A model generated the notes under the pieces. The model was not told where the DNA came from. It saw only the letters and a program-made list of their open reading frames with translations, and did not search any database. A stretch of DNA of 64,000 nucleotides. It comes from Temnothorax longispinosus. Its lineage: Eukaryota > Arthropoda > Insecta > Hymenoptera > Formicidae. Position numbers and translations under genes: made by a program. This document shows, one piece after another, positions 24,895-36,599 of the stretch. The stretch spans positions 1,460,441 to 1,524,440 of the forward strand of contig NC_092368.1 of assembly GCF_030848805.1 (NCBI RefSeq), written 5' to 3'. The stretch's first letter is position 1; every line of letters begins with the position of its first letter.

Positions 24895-24945
24895 TATTGT
24901 TTATCCATATATTTTTCAAGTCCCAAAGTATATAATAACTTAGCA

Positions 24946-24951
24946 AATAAA
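24946..24951 (+). terminator. Polyadenylation signal of the second THAP gene
   Basis: AATAAA 52 nt after the stop at 24894, in AT-rich context. Confidence 0.4.
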
Positions 24952-26240
24952 TTATTTTACCTAGCTGTAACTCTAAAAAGATTTACACAAAACTGTCATA
25001 TATGTCCCGGATTACAAGACAACGTATTTCAAATATTAAAAATTAAGACTGACGGTTTGCCAAAAATTAATAGATACTGCATATTTTGTATAAACGTGTC
25101 TTTAAAAGCACACTTATTTTACAATATAACAACATACCAAGTTATAAGTTTTGAAGACACAGAATTGTTCACAGTTGCCTGTATGTAATGTAGCAGTGAT
25201 TATGGTTAAGGGCATCTGTCAATCATAAAAACAACCATTAAGTTATTTATTTTTAAACTCTACAATTAAACTCTACAATTGTTGGTCCTACTTCAGATAT
25301 GGGCTTCAACTTTTATCAATTAATCCGATCACTGGACTGATAACAGAAAAAACCATATTTTACAATAGACGAAGAAACAATATATTACTTTTATTATGTA
25401 TTAAAAGCAACTGTGTATCAAGTGCAGTATTTATTAATTATATCACAGAATTGCATACGAAATTTTTCGAAAATATTAATATTATTACTCAAACAAATGC
25501 AAAAGTTCATGCAAAATCCACTATTCAGTTCTCTCATCCTTGTTATATTGTTTATATGTTCTTGTCATGTGTAATATTTTATACGTTATAAGTCGTTTCC
25601 ATAATAAATACCTATATATCTTCAAATAAATTTAATAACAAAACTTACTAACAATAAAAACTTACACGAGAAAGTAATCCCTGGTGTAACCTCTGCTAAA
25701 ATTCCTGGTGAACATTTTCTCACAATTTATGAAAATAATTCACAGAATTTCTAAATTCTTTACGAACTTTTTAAATTATAATTATTTGTTACTAAACTTT
25801 TTTTATCCGGGACATGCATTTGTTAAAAATGTCTTTGTTTCGCATTTAGTTTTGTATAATTTATTATTTATTTGTTATGCTAATTAATTAATATTTCTAA
25901 ATATTTTTTCAGGGTACAATAAGAGTGCATCAGTAAACTCAAATTAAAGAGAAAAGAAGAATTGGACATGATATTTAAGTTTATGACTGATCGAAGACGG
26001 ATACACACATTTGTATTTTGTATATACAATTTTACATCTATCAGATTATATTTTTCTAATCTGTTGCAATTTTAAACACACTTCGATTTAATTCACTTAT
26101 TTAAGAACTAAAATAAGTGAAGGTGTTCAGACATAGGTACGTGTCCACTAACTGTCCAGGCATTTATACATTTACCTTACAGTAATTTCAACAAAATTGT
26201 ATTTCAATTAAAAGTAAATAATTAATAAAATCTTTTTATA
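24952..26240. other. AT-rich spacer, nothing recognised
   Basis: No open frame of note. It may be 3' UTR or decayed transposon sequence, but I see no domain signal in any frame. A TTTTTCAG|G acceptor-like site at about 25912 has no exon behind it that I can support. Confidence 0.4.
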
Positions 26241-26241
26241 G

Positions 26242-26245
<4 letters not shown>

Positions 26246-26291
<46 letters not shown>
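26246..26291. repeat. (TA)n microsatellite
   Basis: Forty-six bases of uninterrupted TA/AT alternation between the second and third THAP genes. Confidence 0.9.
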
Positions 26292-26293
<2 letters not shown>

Positions 26294-26862
26294 ATTGTTA
26301 TTAGATTTATATCTTTTTTCTATTGTATCGATTGCCTTTCAAATTAGAGCCCGCGCATAACCAGCGCAAAATATGGCGAAATCTATGGCCTAGGGAAGAA
26401 GTTCGAGGTCTGTCATTCGGAGTTGGTCCTTTTGGGTCCTTCTTGATCTGTCACGATCAATCACGATCTGTCACTAATTTATAAACAGAAACGACAAGCT
26501 GAGAACTTTGACAATTCGAATGAGAAATTTTATTAGAGAGAAGATATTTGACGCATATATATGAAAGATATTTTTGCCAATACTTTTTGCCATTCTATCG
26601 CGAAATGAATGCATTATTTTGATTTTTTGGGGTTAGGTTACTCCAACTGACTACAGAGTAAAAAAGCGCCTTTAACTCTGTTCTTGGATTATTTGACAGA
26701 AAAGACTCTTGAACCATGTATACTCCTAAGTCAAAGTGATTACATTGTTTACATTGTTCTAGATTGTATCAATTTACTCTAGAACACTAGAATTTGATAT
26801 TTGAAGTATTAAAGTTTTTTCTTCACCATTTTATTGACAATTAATACTCTTTTTGACATACA

Positions 26863-28020
26863 ATGACACGTGTATGCATCTGCTGCAAATATCGTGCGAG
26901 CAAAGACGAATCACTGTTGGATGTGTCGCTTTTCGGGTAAGTGTACTTACAATATTAGCATTCAATAAAGGTGGTCAGTCAGGTCGAATTAAACAACAAT
27001 TTTATTAGTTATTACTGGCGAAGCGAAGGATTATTTTCTGTCTACTTACAGTTTCTTTACAATGAATATCGTATCTCGTTATTTACTTCGCAATTCATTT
27101 AAGCTTCCCAAAGTCGGACGAATTGCTGAAGAAATGGTCGCTCGTGATCGGCACGGACAAGAAGATTACCGGATCGTCGCAAATATGCTCACGTCACTTT
27201 AAGGAAGAGGACTTTAGGTACAGTCTAGTCGGAGGCAAACGTTATTTGAAGAAGGAGGCGATACCGTCCCTCCATCTAAACAAGGAGACCAAGGATGAGA
27301 CAGTTTGGACAGTTTCGAACAATCAAGGCACAATAATTAAAGAAAACCAGTCAACAAACACTGCTGTAATTGAATATAGCGAGAGAGCCCCTGAGAACAA
27401 AGTTTCAAAAATTGTAGAATTACATATAAAAGCTGTAAGAGACGACAAACTGTCCGAAAGGTGAGAAATATTTAATATGTAATGATGCTCGGGTATTTAT
27501 AAAAGTAAACAAAAAATACTAAATACAAAATAATTTATAATAAGTAAAACACGACCGTTATGATATACAATCAATTAGAGAGAAGAATGCCATTTACGGT
27601 CCCGACTAGATCTTAGTAGTCTAATAATATTGTGTGAAAGTATATAAAATTCACACAATATTATTAGACTACCAAGATGTGCAGTCCAAACAAAATCCGT
27701 AAATGGCATTTTTTCTCTCTAATAAAATAATTAATTTTTGGTGTAGACTATCGCTCGCTCCAGCAGGCCCAAGTGAGCCGGAGAAGAACCGCAAGAAATA
27801 TCTGTATGACGTTCGATGGGAAGAAATCTCCACATCGTCAGTGCAAGCTAAAATTTACTGGGAAGTGGTGATAAAAAAAATCATGCGGCAAAAGCTGGCC
27901 GTAAGACTTTTGCGACGGCAAATCAGGAGACTAGAAAGTCAGATACTGAACTTACAGACTTTAGTAAAAAAAAAGCGATTACACACACGGATATCTAATA
28001 AGTGTTCAGAAATGCTGTAA
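26863..28020 (+). CDS. THAP zinc-finger protein with basic C-terminal coiled coil
   Basis: Exons 26863-26936, 27104-27460 and 27747-28020 give a 234-residue open frame with matching phase-2 junctions. The THAP domain spans about 1-82: C5 and C8 (CICC), VSLFGFPKSDE, W36, C53 and H56 (ICSRHFKEEDF), then EAIPSLH. The middle is acidic and polar. The last exon encodes YDVRWEEISTSSVQAKIYW, then an Arg/Lys-rich heptad-like helix (RLLRRQIRRLESQILNLQTL), probably a coiled coil. Base composition of exon 2 is clearly richer in GC than the THAP gene just upstream, so the two are not a recent duplication. A palindromic MITE sits in the last intron. AATAAA follows at 28129. Probably a nuclear DNA-binding protein; target unknown. 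Confidence 0.82.
27575..27726. mobile_element. Palindromic MITE in the last intron of the third THAP gene
   Basis: TTAGAGAGAA with ATGCCATTTACGG at the left faces CCGTAAATGGCAT with TTTTCTCTCTAA at the right. An inner pair, TAGTCTAATAATATTGTGTG and its complement, completes the fold. Nearly the whole 150 bp is one hairpin. Confidence 0.75.
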
Positions 28021-28128
28021 ATAATTAAATGCTGTAAATAAGTTTTGCGATGGACGAAAATTGTCATGTACAGTGACAATGTGATTATATTTAATATAAA
28101 TGAATTTTGATCGACATATTGTATGTTA

Positions 28129-28134
28129 AATAAA
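28129..28134 (+). terminator. Polyadenylation signal of the third THAP gene
   Basis: AATAAA 109 nt after the stop codon at 28020. Confidence 0.45.
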
Positions 28135-28760
28135 CCGAATTTAAACGATTGGTGTTCCGAGACTCATCGAAAAAAGACTCAACCTGTTTATGCTGCCAAA
28201 CATTCAGAACTAAAATCACTAAATTCCTAGAGATACACAAGTATTTTTACGTAATATTTTCTTTAAATTCTTTAAACATTTTCTTTAGATATAATTATAT
28301 AATTATATCTAATTAATTTCTAATTAATGGCAAAAAAATATATATATATAGGATCCGAATTACGTCCCATGATAAACATGGACAATCATCATGAATCTTG
28401 ATATTTAGTTATCGTCATCTCCTACCAGGTGGCTCAGTAGATACATAGTCTGCCGTTTTCTTATATAGTAACATGCGAAGCAAAAAGCACTCGCGAGAAA
28501 GTACTTATCATTTTCTAAACATAAAATAATGTTAAGTAAATGTATAACAATAACTTTTTCGGGAATGATAAAAAGGAATTGCGTGTGTCATTTTGCTCAA
28601 AATTACAAAATACGATATTTTTGTTATATAATAAATATATATATGTTTATATATTTTATATAAACTTTCTAATAATGATTTGACATTTTATATACATATA
28701 ACTTTATATTATACAATACTTAATTATCTATTAAATAATTGTTGTATAATATATCGATCT

Positions 28761-29071
28761 GTACCTTAGAGGTAATGAATCGTATTTCCATTATTATGAA
28801 TTTAAAGAAAACAAAGTTTAAAGTTTTAAATAAGAAAATAATATATTTTTTTAGATATAAAATAAAAGTAGCAACTTGATTTATTGAGTTTTTAATAAAG
28901 TAATTTAACTATTACTTTTTCTAAGCATTATACCTTAGAAACTAGTATAATAATAGACATAAGACGTTTTACCATTATACAATTTAAACTCTCGTTATAT
29001 TGAAAAATTAACTCCATTTTAGCAAAAACTGGAGATACGAAAAACTGGAGATTCTTTACTTCTAAAATACA
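28761..29071. mobile_element. Dispersed TIR repeat (family C), copy 2
   Basis: Begins TACCTTAGAGGTAATGAAT and shares long blocks with the copy in the myosin VI intron at 6860-7295, for example AAGTTTAAAGTTTTAAATA and CTAAGCATTATACCTTAG. It lacks the palindrome insert found in the other copy. Confidence 0.65.
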
Positions 29072-29109
29072 GATATGTGTGTATATCTGTATTTATAATT
29101 TATATTCAA

Positions 29110-31945
29110 TTACATTATTTATAATCAATAATGATAATCGATAATTGATTATAAATAAATAAGCCAGTTAATGTTATATATAAACAAATAAAGAAAGCAC
29201 GTTAGTTATCACGTTTTACATTTTAGCCTTTTTATAGTTTTTAGTTTTGGACTTATTTATAGTCGGGTTATTTTATATCAAATTTTTAAAGCAAAAAAGA
29301 AACGATCGATATATTTCGCTATTCCTATATTCTGTTTCTATCTATCTATCTATGTATTCTATCTGCCTCCGATTCAAATCTGAACTGCTGTAAGCTCGAA
29401 AATGTTTGTCGACGATCTATCGATGACAAAGTGCGTAGGACAAGCTTTGAAATAGACTGTGCAAACACCGAGCGACTTGTGATTAATGTTTTTGCAGACG
29501 GCCGTTGTCGAGGACGAGCCCATAGGGAGCTCTCACTGTTTTGTAGCCGACCATTTGCCACTCACCCTCTGAACATTCGTTACGAGTTGTTGGGCGTTTC
29601 GATTGCTGGCATCTTCCAACTATTTGGAGACCGTGTTTCTCTCGATTCAATGCGAAATTTTTCAAAATAAAAAATTTACTGAGAAACGTTGTCTTTAAAT
29701 TCTTCGATTTAATATAAAGTTATTATAAAATATAAATAGTCAAGTTCAAGCTATAAGACTTTAAAAGTTAAAGATCTCTTTTCGTGCTTTATGGTTTAAC
29801 AATCGAGATATTTAATATCGAACATTTGAGAGAGAGAAAGAGAAGGATTTGGAGAATTTATAAGATATTGGAATATTATAAAACAGTTACAAATAATTCC
29901 GTTTTTTACTTTAAGACGATCTTGTGTGAAGGAAAATTGACCTCGACCTCGTCGAAGAATCTGTTATTAAGATTAGGGTCTAGGAGACACCTTGGTATCG
30001 CTGTTGCGACAATAGGGAAATCGGAAACTTTCGCTCGCACCCTCGAATTCGAGATGCTAATTGGTGGGTGGTTAGCCCGTAGCCACCGGCAAGTTTTCCG
30101 AGATTTATGAGTGCGCGGGCATTGCGGCTAAAGGCGTGAATAAGCTCGAGTCATGGCCAGGGAAGGGTAACACAAGATTTTGAATTAAATGTCAACCGCA
30201 CGATGAGACACGAAACTAACGTCTCGCCGCAATGTCTGGCAATAACGACGCTTCTACAACTTCGCGCATTATTTCCACCTGGTAATAAGTTAACGACGAA
30301 TGTTTCGCGATCTTGAACGACAAGTCAGTCGGTTATAGACGAGATCCATATATCTGGCCAGCTCTAGGGCCATATATCCGTCGCGAATGACGATTTATGG
30401 GTCAATGGACTCGGAATTGTAGAAATCTAGGTACTATGAGGAGGAAATAAAGATGCAGAAACAAAATCTAGAAAAAAAATGTAGAGTAGGACTTTAAGAG
30501 TCACAAAGAAAAATTTAGAGAGAAATTCACGAACTACCTAGTATTCTAAAATCTAAGGATCAACGATTTTAAGTTACGAGGAAAAGTAGAAAAAAAAATA
30601 GAAACAAATATTTCATTTGAAATTGAATTAGAAGGCTCTGTTATTGGATATCCACAAGTATATAGAAGAGGGCTAATTAAGAGCGTAATCTTCTATATTT
30701 GTAAATTTCATTTGACTTAAAAATCTCTCGTATAGAGTAAAATATGTTTTAAATTAAAATTATGGAAGAGGTTGAGCTTGGACAGGAATTAGGATTATTA
30801 AATATCTTTTTTTTTAATAAAGATAAAAGTAGCCACGTTACACGGCTTGTACTTTTTATAGTTTCTGTGTGCCAGGTGCACGAAAATTACAAACAAAATT
30901 TCAAAACACGGTTTCGTCGTAATTATCATTTGTTCACCGGCTGGTGTCATTTATCGCTGCTCGCTCGCGCCCGAGCGAATCTCACGTTGGTTTATTCACG
31001 CACCCGTATATACGCTACGTTAAAGTATGAAAAATGACGTATCTTGCGTGGCTTAATGGTCCATCCCCTTTTTCCCACGCGCGTCGTTCGCGCACCGCGG
31101 CGAATCATTTTGGAAAATAATGATGCTATCGGTGGATACAGTCTAAAGATAAAATATCTTCGTTGCGAATCATCGAGGAGAATTGCCATAAAAAAAGCTA
31201 AGTGCCGAAAATAAAACAAAAGCCTCGAGAATCCCCCTTCTTTATGATATTATCCCCTTTCCTCGAACATCAGGTTGCCCACAATTTCTCTCCAAACTTC
31301 GTGTTCAAAAAAATTCTATAAATAAACGTAACGTGTAATAAATGTGTGATACGTGTCTCCACTTGAGTGGCTCTCGTCCCATTCCCCCCCCCCCTCTAAA
31401 AAAAGTAAGAAAGACGAAGAGGAGCTATAAATTGGGGGTGACGAAACTCGGCAAGATGCAAAGACCGTGGGGGCAAGTGCAATGAAAGTGCCATTTGGTA
31501 CAGCACACACGACGCTCACCCCTACGACTGGCACGTGCCTCGAATATAATTTATTGCAGTTGGAATTTTGTGGGGTGTCTCGCGGATCCCCGGCGTGCTC
31601 TTTGTACCTAGCGACGGGTACAAGCCACTTCTGTTGTCTGCTCGATACACGGGATCCAGCTTCTGCCAATAATGACGATCACTCGACGGTGAGTATTCGG
31701 CAAAACCACCTCTCTTTCCGTAGGGTAGAAAAAGGAAAAACAGACGCAGAGAATCATATAATATATAAGATTACGAGTCGTTTTAGCAAAAGATAAAATA
31801 AAGGCGTTAATCTAAGGAAATCGTAAATAATTTTCTTAAAAAATATTGCATAGCGTTTAAATTTGTTACATTTTTTCAAAATGCGATAAGAAAAAAGAAA
31901 ATAGAATGTAAATTCCTCCATCTATTCAAAGCTGATTAAAATCCT
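29110..31945. other. Spacer, no gene supported
   Basis: Open frames such as 29431-29670 (+) and 31316-31669 (-) show no recognisable domain or splice context. Confidence 0.4.
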
Positions 31946-31949
31946 GCAC

Positions 31950-32192
31950 AGAAGAAAAAGAAGTGTTAAATCAAGACTCACATACTTGGTATATAAGCAA
32001 GAACCTATAATCTTCTTATAAGAATTTCAACTTTATATTTATTTCAACTTTTTTTATATTAAACTATATAAATACCTTTATTTAAACAAGTTCTTTTCGT
32101 TTAACGCAATTTATATCTCATTTCAAGATTATATAGATTCTTGCTTATATACAAGTATATAATTCTTGATTTAACACTTCTTTTTTTGCGTG
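31950..32192. mobile_element. MITE family A, copy 2
   Basis: AAGAAGTGTTAAATCAAG at the left faces CTTGATTTAACACTTCTTT at the right. A second pair, TAGGTTCTTGC/GCAAGAACCTA-like blocks, lies inside. About 243 bp without coding capacity. Confidence 0.8.
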
Positions 32193-33450
32193 TCAAAAGC
32201 ATCAGTTACGCTTCCTAATAATTCTTTATAATTAAGCAATTATTTATATTCTTTTGCGCAGGACATTATTAAGAAGTAAAATTTGTTTCTTTATCCGTTT
32301 AATAACACGGTTTCTCATGTATTCCTAACGAGCTTGTTTTTCCACCCCCGTCGTGACAACCCGTTTGAAAGGAAGGACACTCGTGAACGATATATCGACT
32401 TCATACGTGTCGCACTTGGAAATCGCGATGGTTTCGGTGGAGCGTCCCAATAATTCGGATCTCGTATTTTGCCGAGAGCACCGCCCGGGCGAATCCCGGC
32501 TACCCTCATCGCCAAAACAACCACCCTCGCGTACGTGAGCGGGATGAACAAGCGGGATCAGGCGGGTGAGTGGGCTCAGCGGGAGGGAAGATCCCGAAGT
32601 TTTTGAGTTCGTGAAAAGTTCGACGGTCCCTTCACACGTCTTAGATTCTTTTTCCAGCAAAATGCCTCCTCCCGTGCCGTGCAGCCGCGATCGAATCGCC
32701 CGCCGTCGACTTCGTTTGATTCGAGTTTATTTTGGACCGTTCATTATCCGACCTCGAATAGCACTAACCGAACTAGAACGGATCGACAGTAATCATATCC
32801 GAAATAAAGATAATAATAATAACCGTATTAAAATAATCGATTTAAGAATGATCCCTGGCAACGCGCGCTTTGTGAAATTACGGCAAATGAGACTTTCTGA
32901 TCTTCCGATCTTTTCACATCTCTTTCCTGGTCTTTTCAATCTTCATAATCAGTCTTTGAAATCCTCGAATTTCTTTTTCAGTCCCCCTATGGCCCCTATT
33001 AATTTCCGTACATTTATTTCCATTTTCAAAAAGGCTATGGAAACTGGAAATTAGGAAATGAATCGCGTATTTAGGATCAAATTGAAGCGGAGCTCTTTCA
33101 AATTGCAGACATGAATTTTTTTTCTACACGCTGCTTGGCGAAAACGCCGAGATTTTCCTCGAATTAAATGGCACCTTTCGAGATTGCCCCTTTCACCATT
33201 TCCGTTTGTGATATTCTTAAAGCGTATTAGCTTCCGTCACGAGTCCCGCGGGAGCAATCTCCTAGAAAGTTTCATTCAAGTTTGGTTGCCGGTTATATTC
33301 GTATATCCCTCCTGTCGTCTGTCCGTTAGGGAAATCCGAGATGAGATCAGTCACGAGATTTATCAATTTATATCTCATCTAATTTGCGGGTCAACTCGCG
33401 CGAAGCTACATATATTTTATGACTCAAAATCGAAGCTGGTTAATCGATAC

Positions 33451-33693
33451 ACAGAAGAAAAAAAAGTGTCAAATTAACACTGATATGCTTGTAGGTATAT
33501 ATAATCTTCTTATAAGAATTTCAACTTTTTTTTCTTAATTGAACCATATAAAACTTCGTTTGACTATATAAATGACGTTATTCAAACAAGTTTTTTTCGT
33601 TTAATGCAATATAATCTCATTTCAAGATTATACATATATTCTTGCGTATGTATACAACTACATCAGTGTTGATTTGACACTTCTTTCTTTTCT
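33451..33693. mobile_element. MITE family A, copy 3
   Basis: AAAAGTGTCAAATTAACAC faces GTGTTGATTTGACACTTCTTT. The interior is colinear with the copy at 31950-32192 (ATAAGAATTTCAAC, TCATTTCAAGATTATA). Same length, opposite ends intact. Confidence 0.8.
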
Positions 33694-33752
33694 CCATACG
33701 TGCCAGAAATAATAATGTAATATATCGTGTAGTATAAGAGTATAAATAATAT

Positions 33753-33776
33753 CAAGCGCACTCGCGAGTGCGCTTG
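33753..33776. repeat. Perfect 24-bp GC-rich palindrome
   Basis: CAAGCGCACTCG followed directly by its reverse complement, with AT-rich flanks extending the imperfect stem to about 28 bp per arm. Could be a cruciform, a tiny MITE or a dyad binding site. Confidence 0.7.
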
Positions 33777-34576
33777 TTATTATTCTCTTATAAACAATTT
33801 TTAATTTTAATTAAACAATTTTTAGACATTTTTAAAAATCTTGTCTTTTATTTAAAGACGTTGTAAACAACGTTTGTGGGATCTAAACTGACGAATGTGT
33901 TCTGCAGAGGAGGTAAAATATATCATTGCAAGAGGTTCTCGTTAACAATATCGGAGGGCTGCGTGGATTCTGCGTGATGCATCGAGAGCATCACGGCGGG
34001 GGCGACTAGGGGGGAACGGCGCGCGGACGAGAGGGAGATGCTATAGATGTTACTACTGGACCGAAATCTGGCCTCAGTCGTGCGCGACGCGCCATATGCG
34101 GTGGACCATTTGTCAGCCCGCTCACAAAGGCCAATAATCTCGCGTGACACGTGTGCCTGCCCCGATAAAAAGCGTTACGTGTCGCGCGCTGGAAGCGTTC
34201 GTGGAAAAAGCTTTTTCCATCGCGACAGAGGGAATTCGGGTGTCGCACGGTGCGCCACGGGGCGCGTGACACCGGTAATATAACGCGACGATAACCGGAT
34301 AACTCATTTCCCTATACGTCTCAGGTATATCGAATATCGATTAAATTTAGTCGCCGAAAAAAAAGTTCCTATAATTATTATTTAAGTCGCGAATCTACCG
34401 AAGTAACCGAGGTCGGATTTGAATTTCATCGATCCGCGAGAATGTTCTGGCTCTGCATCTCAATAATCTGGAGCACGTGGCAGTCGCCGATGAGGAAGGC
34501 GCAGGGAACGTCGTGAGCGACTTCGTTATATGAAATAGGTAAGTATTCATACTTATACTCATTTGCGTGCATCTTA

Positions 34577-34736
34577 AGGCCATTGCACGTAACAAAGATT
34601 TAGCCATAAGGCCGTAAGAAAATAAACCAATCACAGTTGATTATTCTCCTCGCGCTCGAAGAATAATCGAGTGTGATTGGTCTATTTTCTTATAGTCTTA
34701 CGATTACGACTAAAACTTTGTTACGTGCAATGGCCT
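34577..34736. mobile_element. Palindromic MITE with TTA target duplication (PIF/Harbinger-like)
   Basis: Begins AGGCCATTGCACGTAACAAAG and ends with the exact reverse complement apart from a small internal shift. TTA flanks both sides (34574-34576 and 34737-34739). The 3-bp TWA-type site is typical of PIF/Harbinger elements. The interior GATTGGTYTATTTTCTTA pair makes almost the whole 160 bp fold back. Confidence 0.75.
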
Positions 34737-34799
34737 TTACAGATATAAGTAAATATGAATGACTCACTTAATATGATTAATAATGTATATAGGTATATT

Positions 34800-36500
34800 A
34801 TATAATAATTCATTTATATATTCGCGGTGATCGTTACAATTACCACAAGTTACCCCTTGTACTCCCTCTCCCTCTCTTTATGCCCGCATGCAAATGCGCT
34901 TTTACTACTAATACTATTTATTTTGATTACTTTCGCTATTCACGATAATCACACGCACATAAATTCTTTATTCAACGTATCACGAGGGTAATTTCAATGA
35001 CAATTAAAGTTTAAACCTTTCGATGTAGAATTAAATTGCTTAATGGATTCCACAGATTCCTCGGAGTATCTGCAATTAAAACTTGATGCAATTGCGACGC
35101 GCCACCATCAAATAATGCGAACTTTCGGGAAAATTGATCCGCTTAGCGAGAGCTTACTTATTTAATTATCGAAAGCGTGTCATAGGAAATTAAAGAGCGT
35201 CGTACGGATCACGTTGCAAAGCGCGCAAAAAAAGACAGAGAGAAAAAGAGAAAGAGAGAGAGAGGGGGGGAGAGAAAGCGACGATATACGAGACATAAAC
35301 TAATTTAACGGCGTGCCGAGAAATACCGTTATAAATATACCAAGATTTAGATAATTACGGGGGGTAAGACTGATTACACGCCCAACCCGGGCGGCCTTAC
35401 ATTTATTAGGGGCGGACAAAGCGGCCGAGATAAGAGCGCGCTGAATCACGGCCCTGATGAGACACGAGCGTGCAAATGTGTTTTCGGTGTAGCCGCGACA
35501 GTACTTAACAATTGCCCAAAATAACACCAGAATCTCTCGTGTGTCACTCCGGTGTGGAAAATGGCTTTTGCGCCGCGCGTGCCGCTAAATTCGGACCAAA
35601 TCGAGAATCGAGATGTGTTCATGTGTGCATCATGCAACGCGATGCAACGATTCGGTCGACTCGGCGCGACAGCGTGCATTCATTTGCTTACCCCGCGCTA
35701 TCCGCAGACTCTTTGACCGTAGAAGTAATATTATAGTCAGAGCGCAGACTGAAATATGTATCTACGAAATATTACCCGGGAAACATATCGCATCCCGAGA
35801 AGAATACTGTCACTACTCAAAAATACACAATTTTCAGGAGAGAGGAAAAACAAATTTGATTCAATTTTTTTAAATCGTCAGATAAGTATAACGCAATTAC
35901 AATTACGATATTTTGTTATAGTGAAACTTATATTGTTTTTTGAAGAAGTCTGCTGTAATTCACTTGTCAATTCACTTATGACGCTATTCATCCAGGAAAC
36001 CGCAATATATAATCGGTTTATAAAAATAATAATTCCCCGTGCAGCGAATTTCGTTCACTAAAAAAAAAAAGAAAAAAAAGATTGTTTAGTTGAACTAAAA
36101 TGTTTAGTTGAACGTATCGGATTAAATATTTTTTCGGAATAACAATTTTTTTTCAGTATACGTAGGACTTGTGACACTATTATAACACGTAGATAACATT
36201 TTAGGAGCATCCTTTTTATAGGCTGACAATATTCTTCTCGAGGTGCAATGTATGTGAATTGAAGAAAAAAAGAAAATTGATAATTAATGCACGCAAAGTG
36301 TACGATACTTCAGTTACGATATTTTAGCAACGTAATGAATTCTGATTTCAACTCTTTGAAATAATCCATTTACAAACAAAATTTTTCCATACCATATTGA
36401 AATGTTTATTAAATGTCACGTCATTTTATTATCTTCAAAAATAATTGCACGCGCGGAAGATAATTATAAATAATTATAACGAATACGTAAAATAATAAAT
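34800..36500. other. Spacer, no gene supported
   Basis: Includes a purine-rich GA stretch near 35240-35275. No recognisable coding sequence, RNA or element. Confidence 0.4.
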
Positions 36501-36511
36501 GAATTACTCAC

Positions 36512-36595
36512 CCCTGGTTATTCTCGCGCCGTTCGATGCCTCCCCGGCCTCCTCTTCACTGTTTTCTCCGGTTTTCTCCGTTGTTGCTTCTTCAT
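36512..36595 (-). other. Possible exon ending in a strong splice donor (unassigned)
   Basis: On the minus strand the donor AGGG|GTGAGT sits at 36511-36510. Behind it an acidic open frame (EKTGENSEEEAGEASNG) runs about 27 codons from a stop, and another frame begins with ATG and ends before the donor. It could be a 5' exon of an unknown minus-strand gene, or of myosin VI far downstream. No partner exon was found. Confidence 0.25.
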
Positions 36596-36599
36596 GTCA

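Noticed and set aside
29346..29670. Open frames on both strands near 29.5 kb
   Set aside because: Neither strand encodes a protein I recognise and the two frames mirror each other. It could be a decayed element, but nothing supports a call.
32566..33054. 162-codon open frame on the plus strand
   Set aside because: No recognisable motif, no splice context and unusual composition. Treated as chance.
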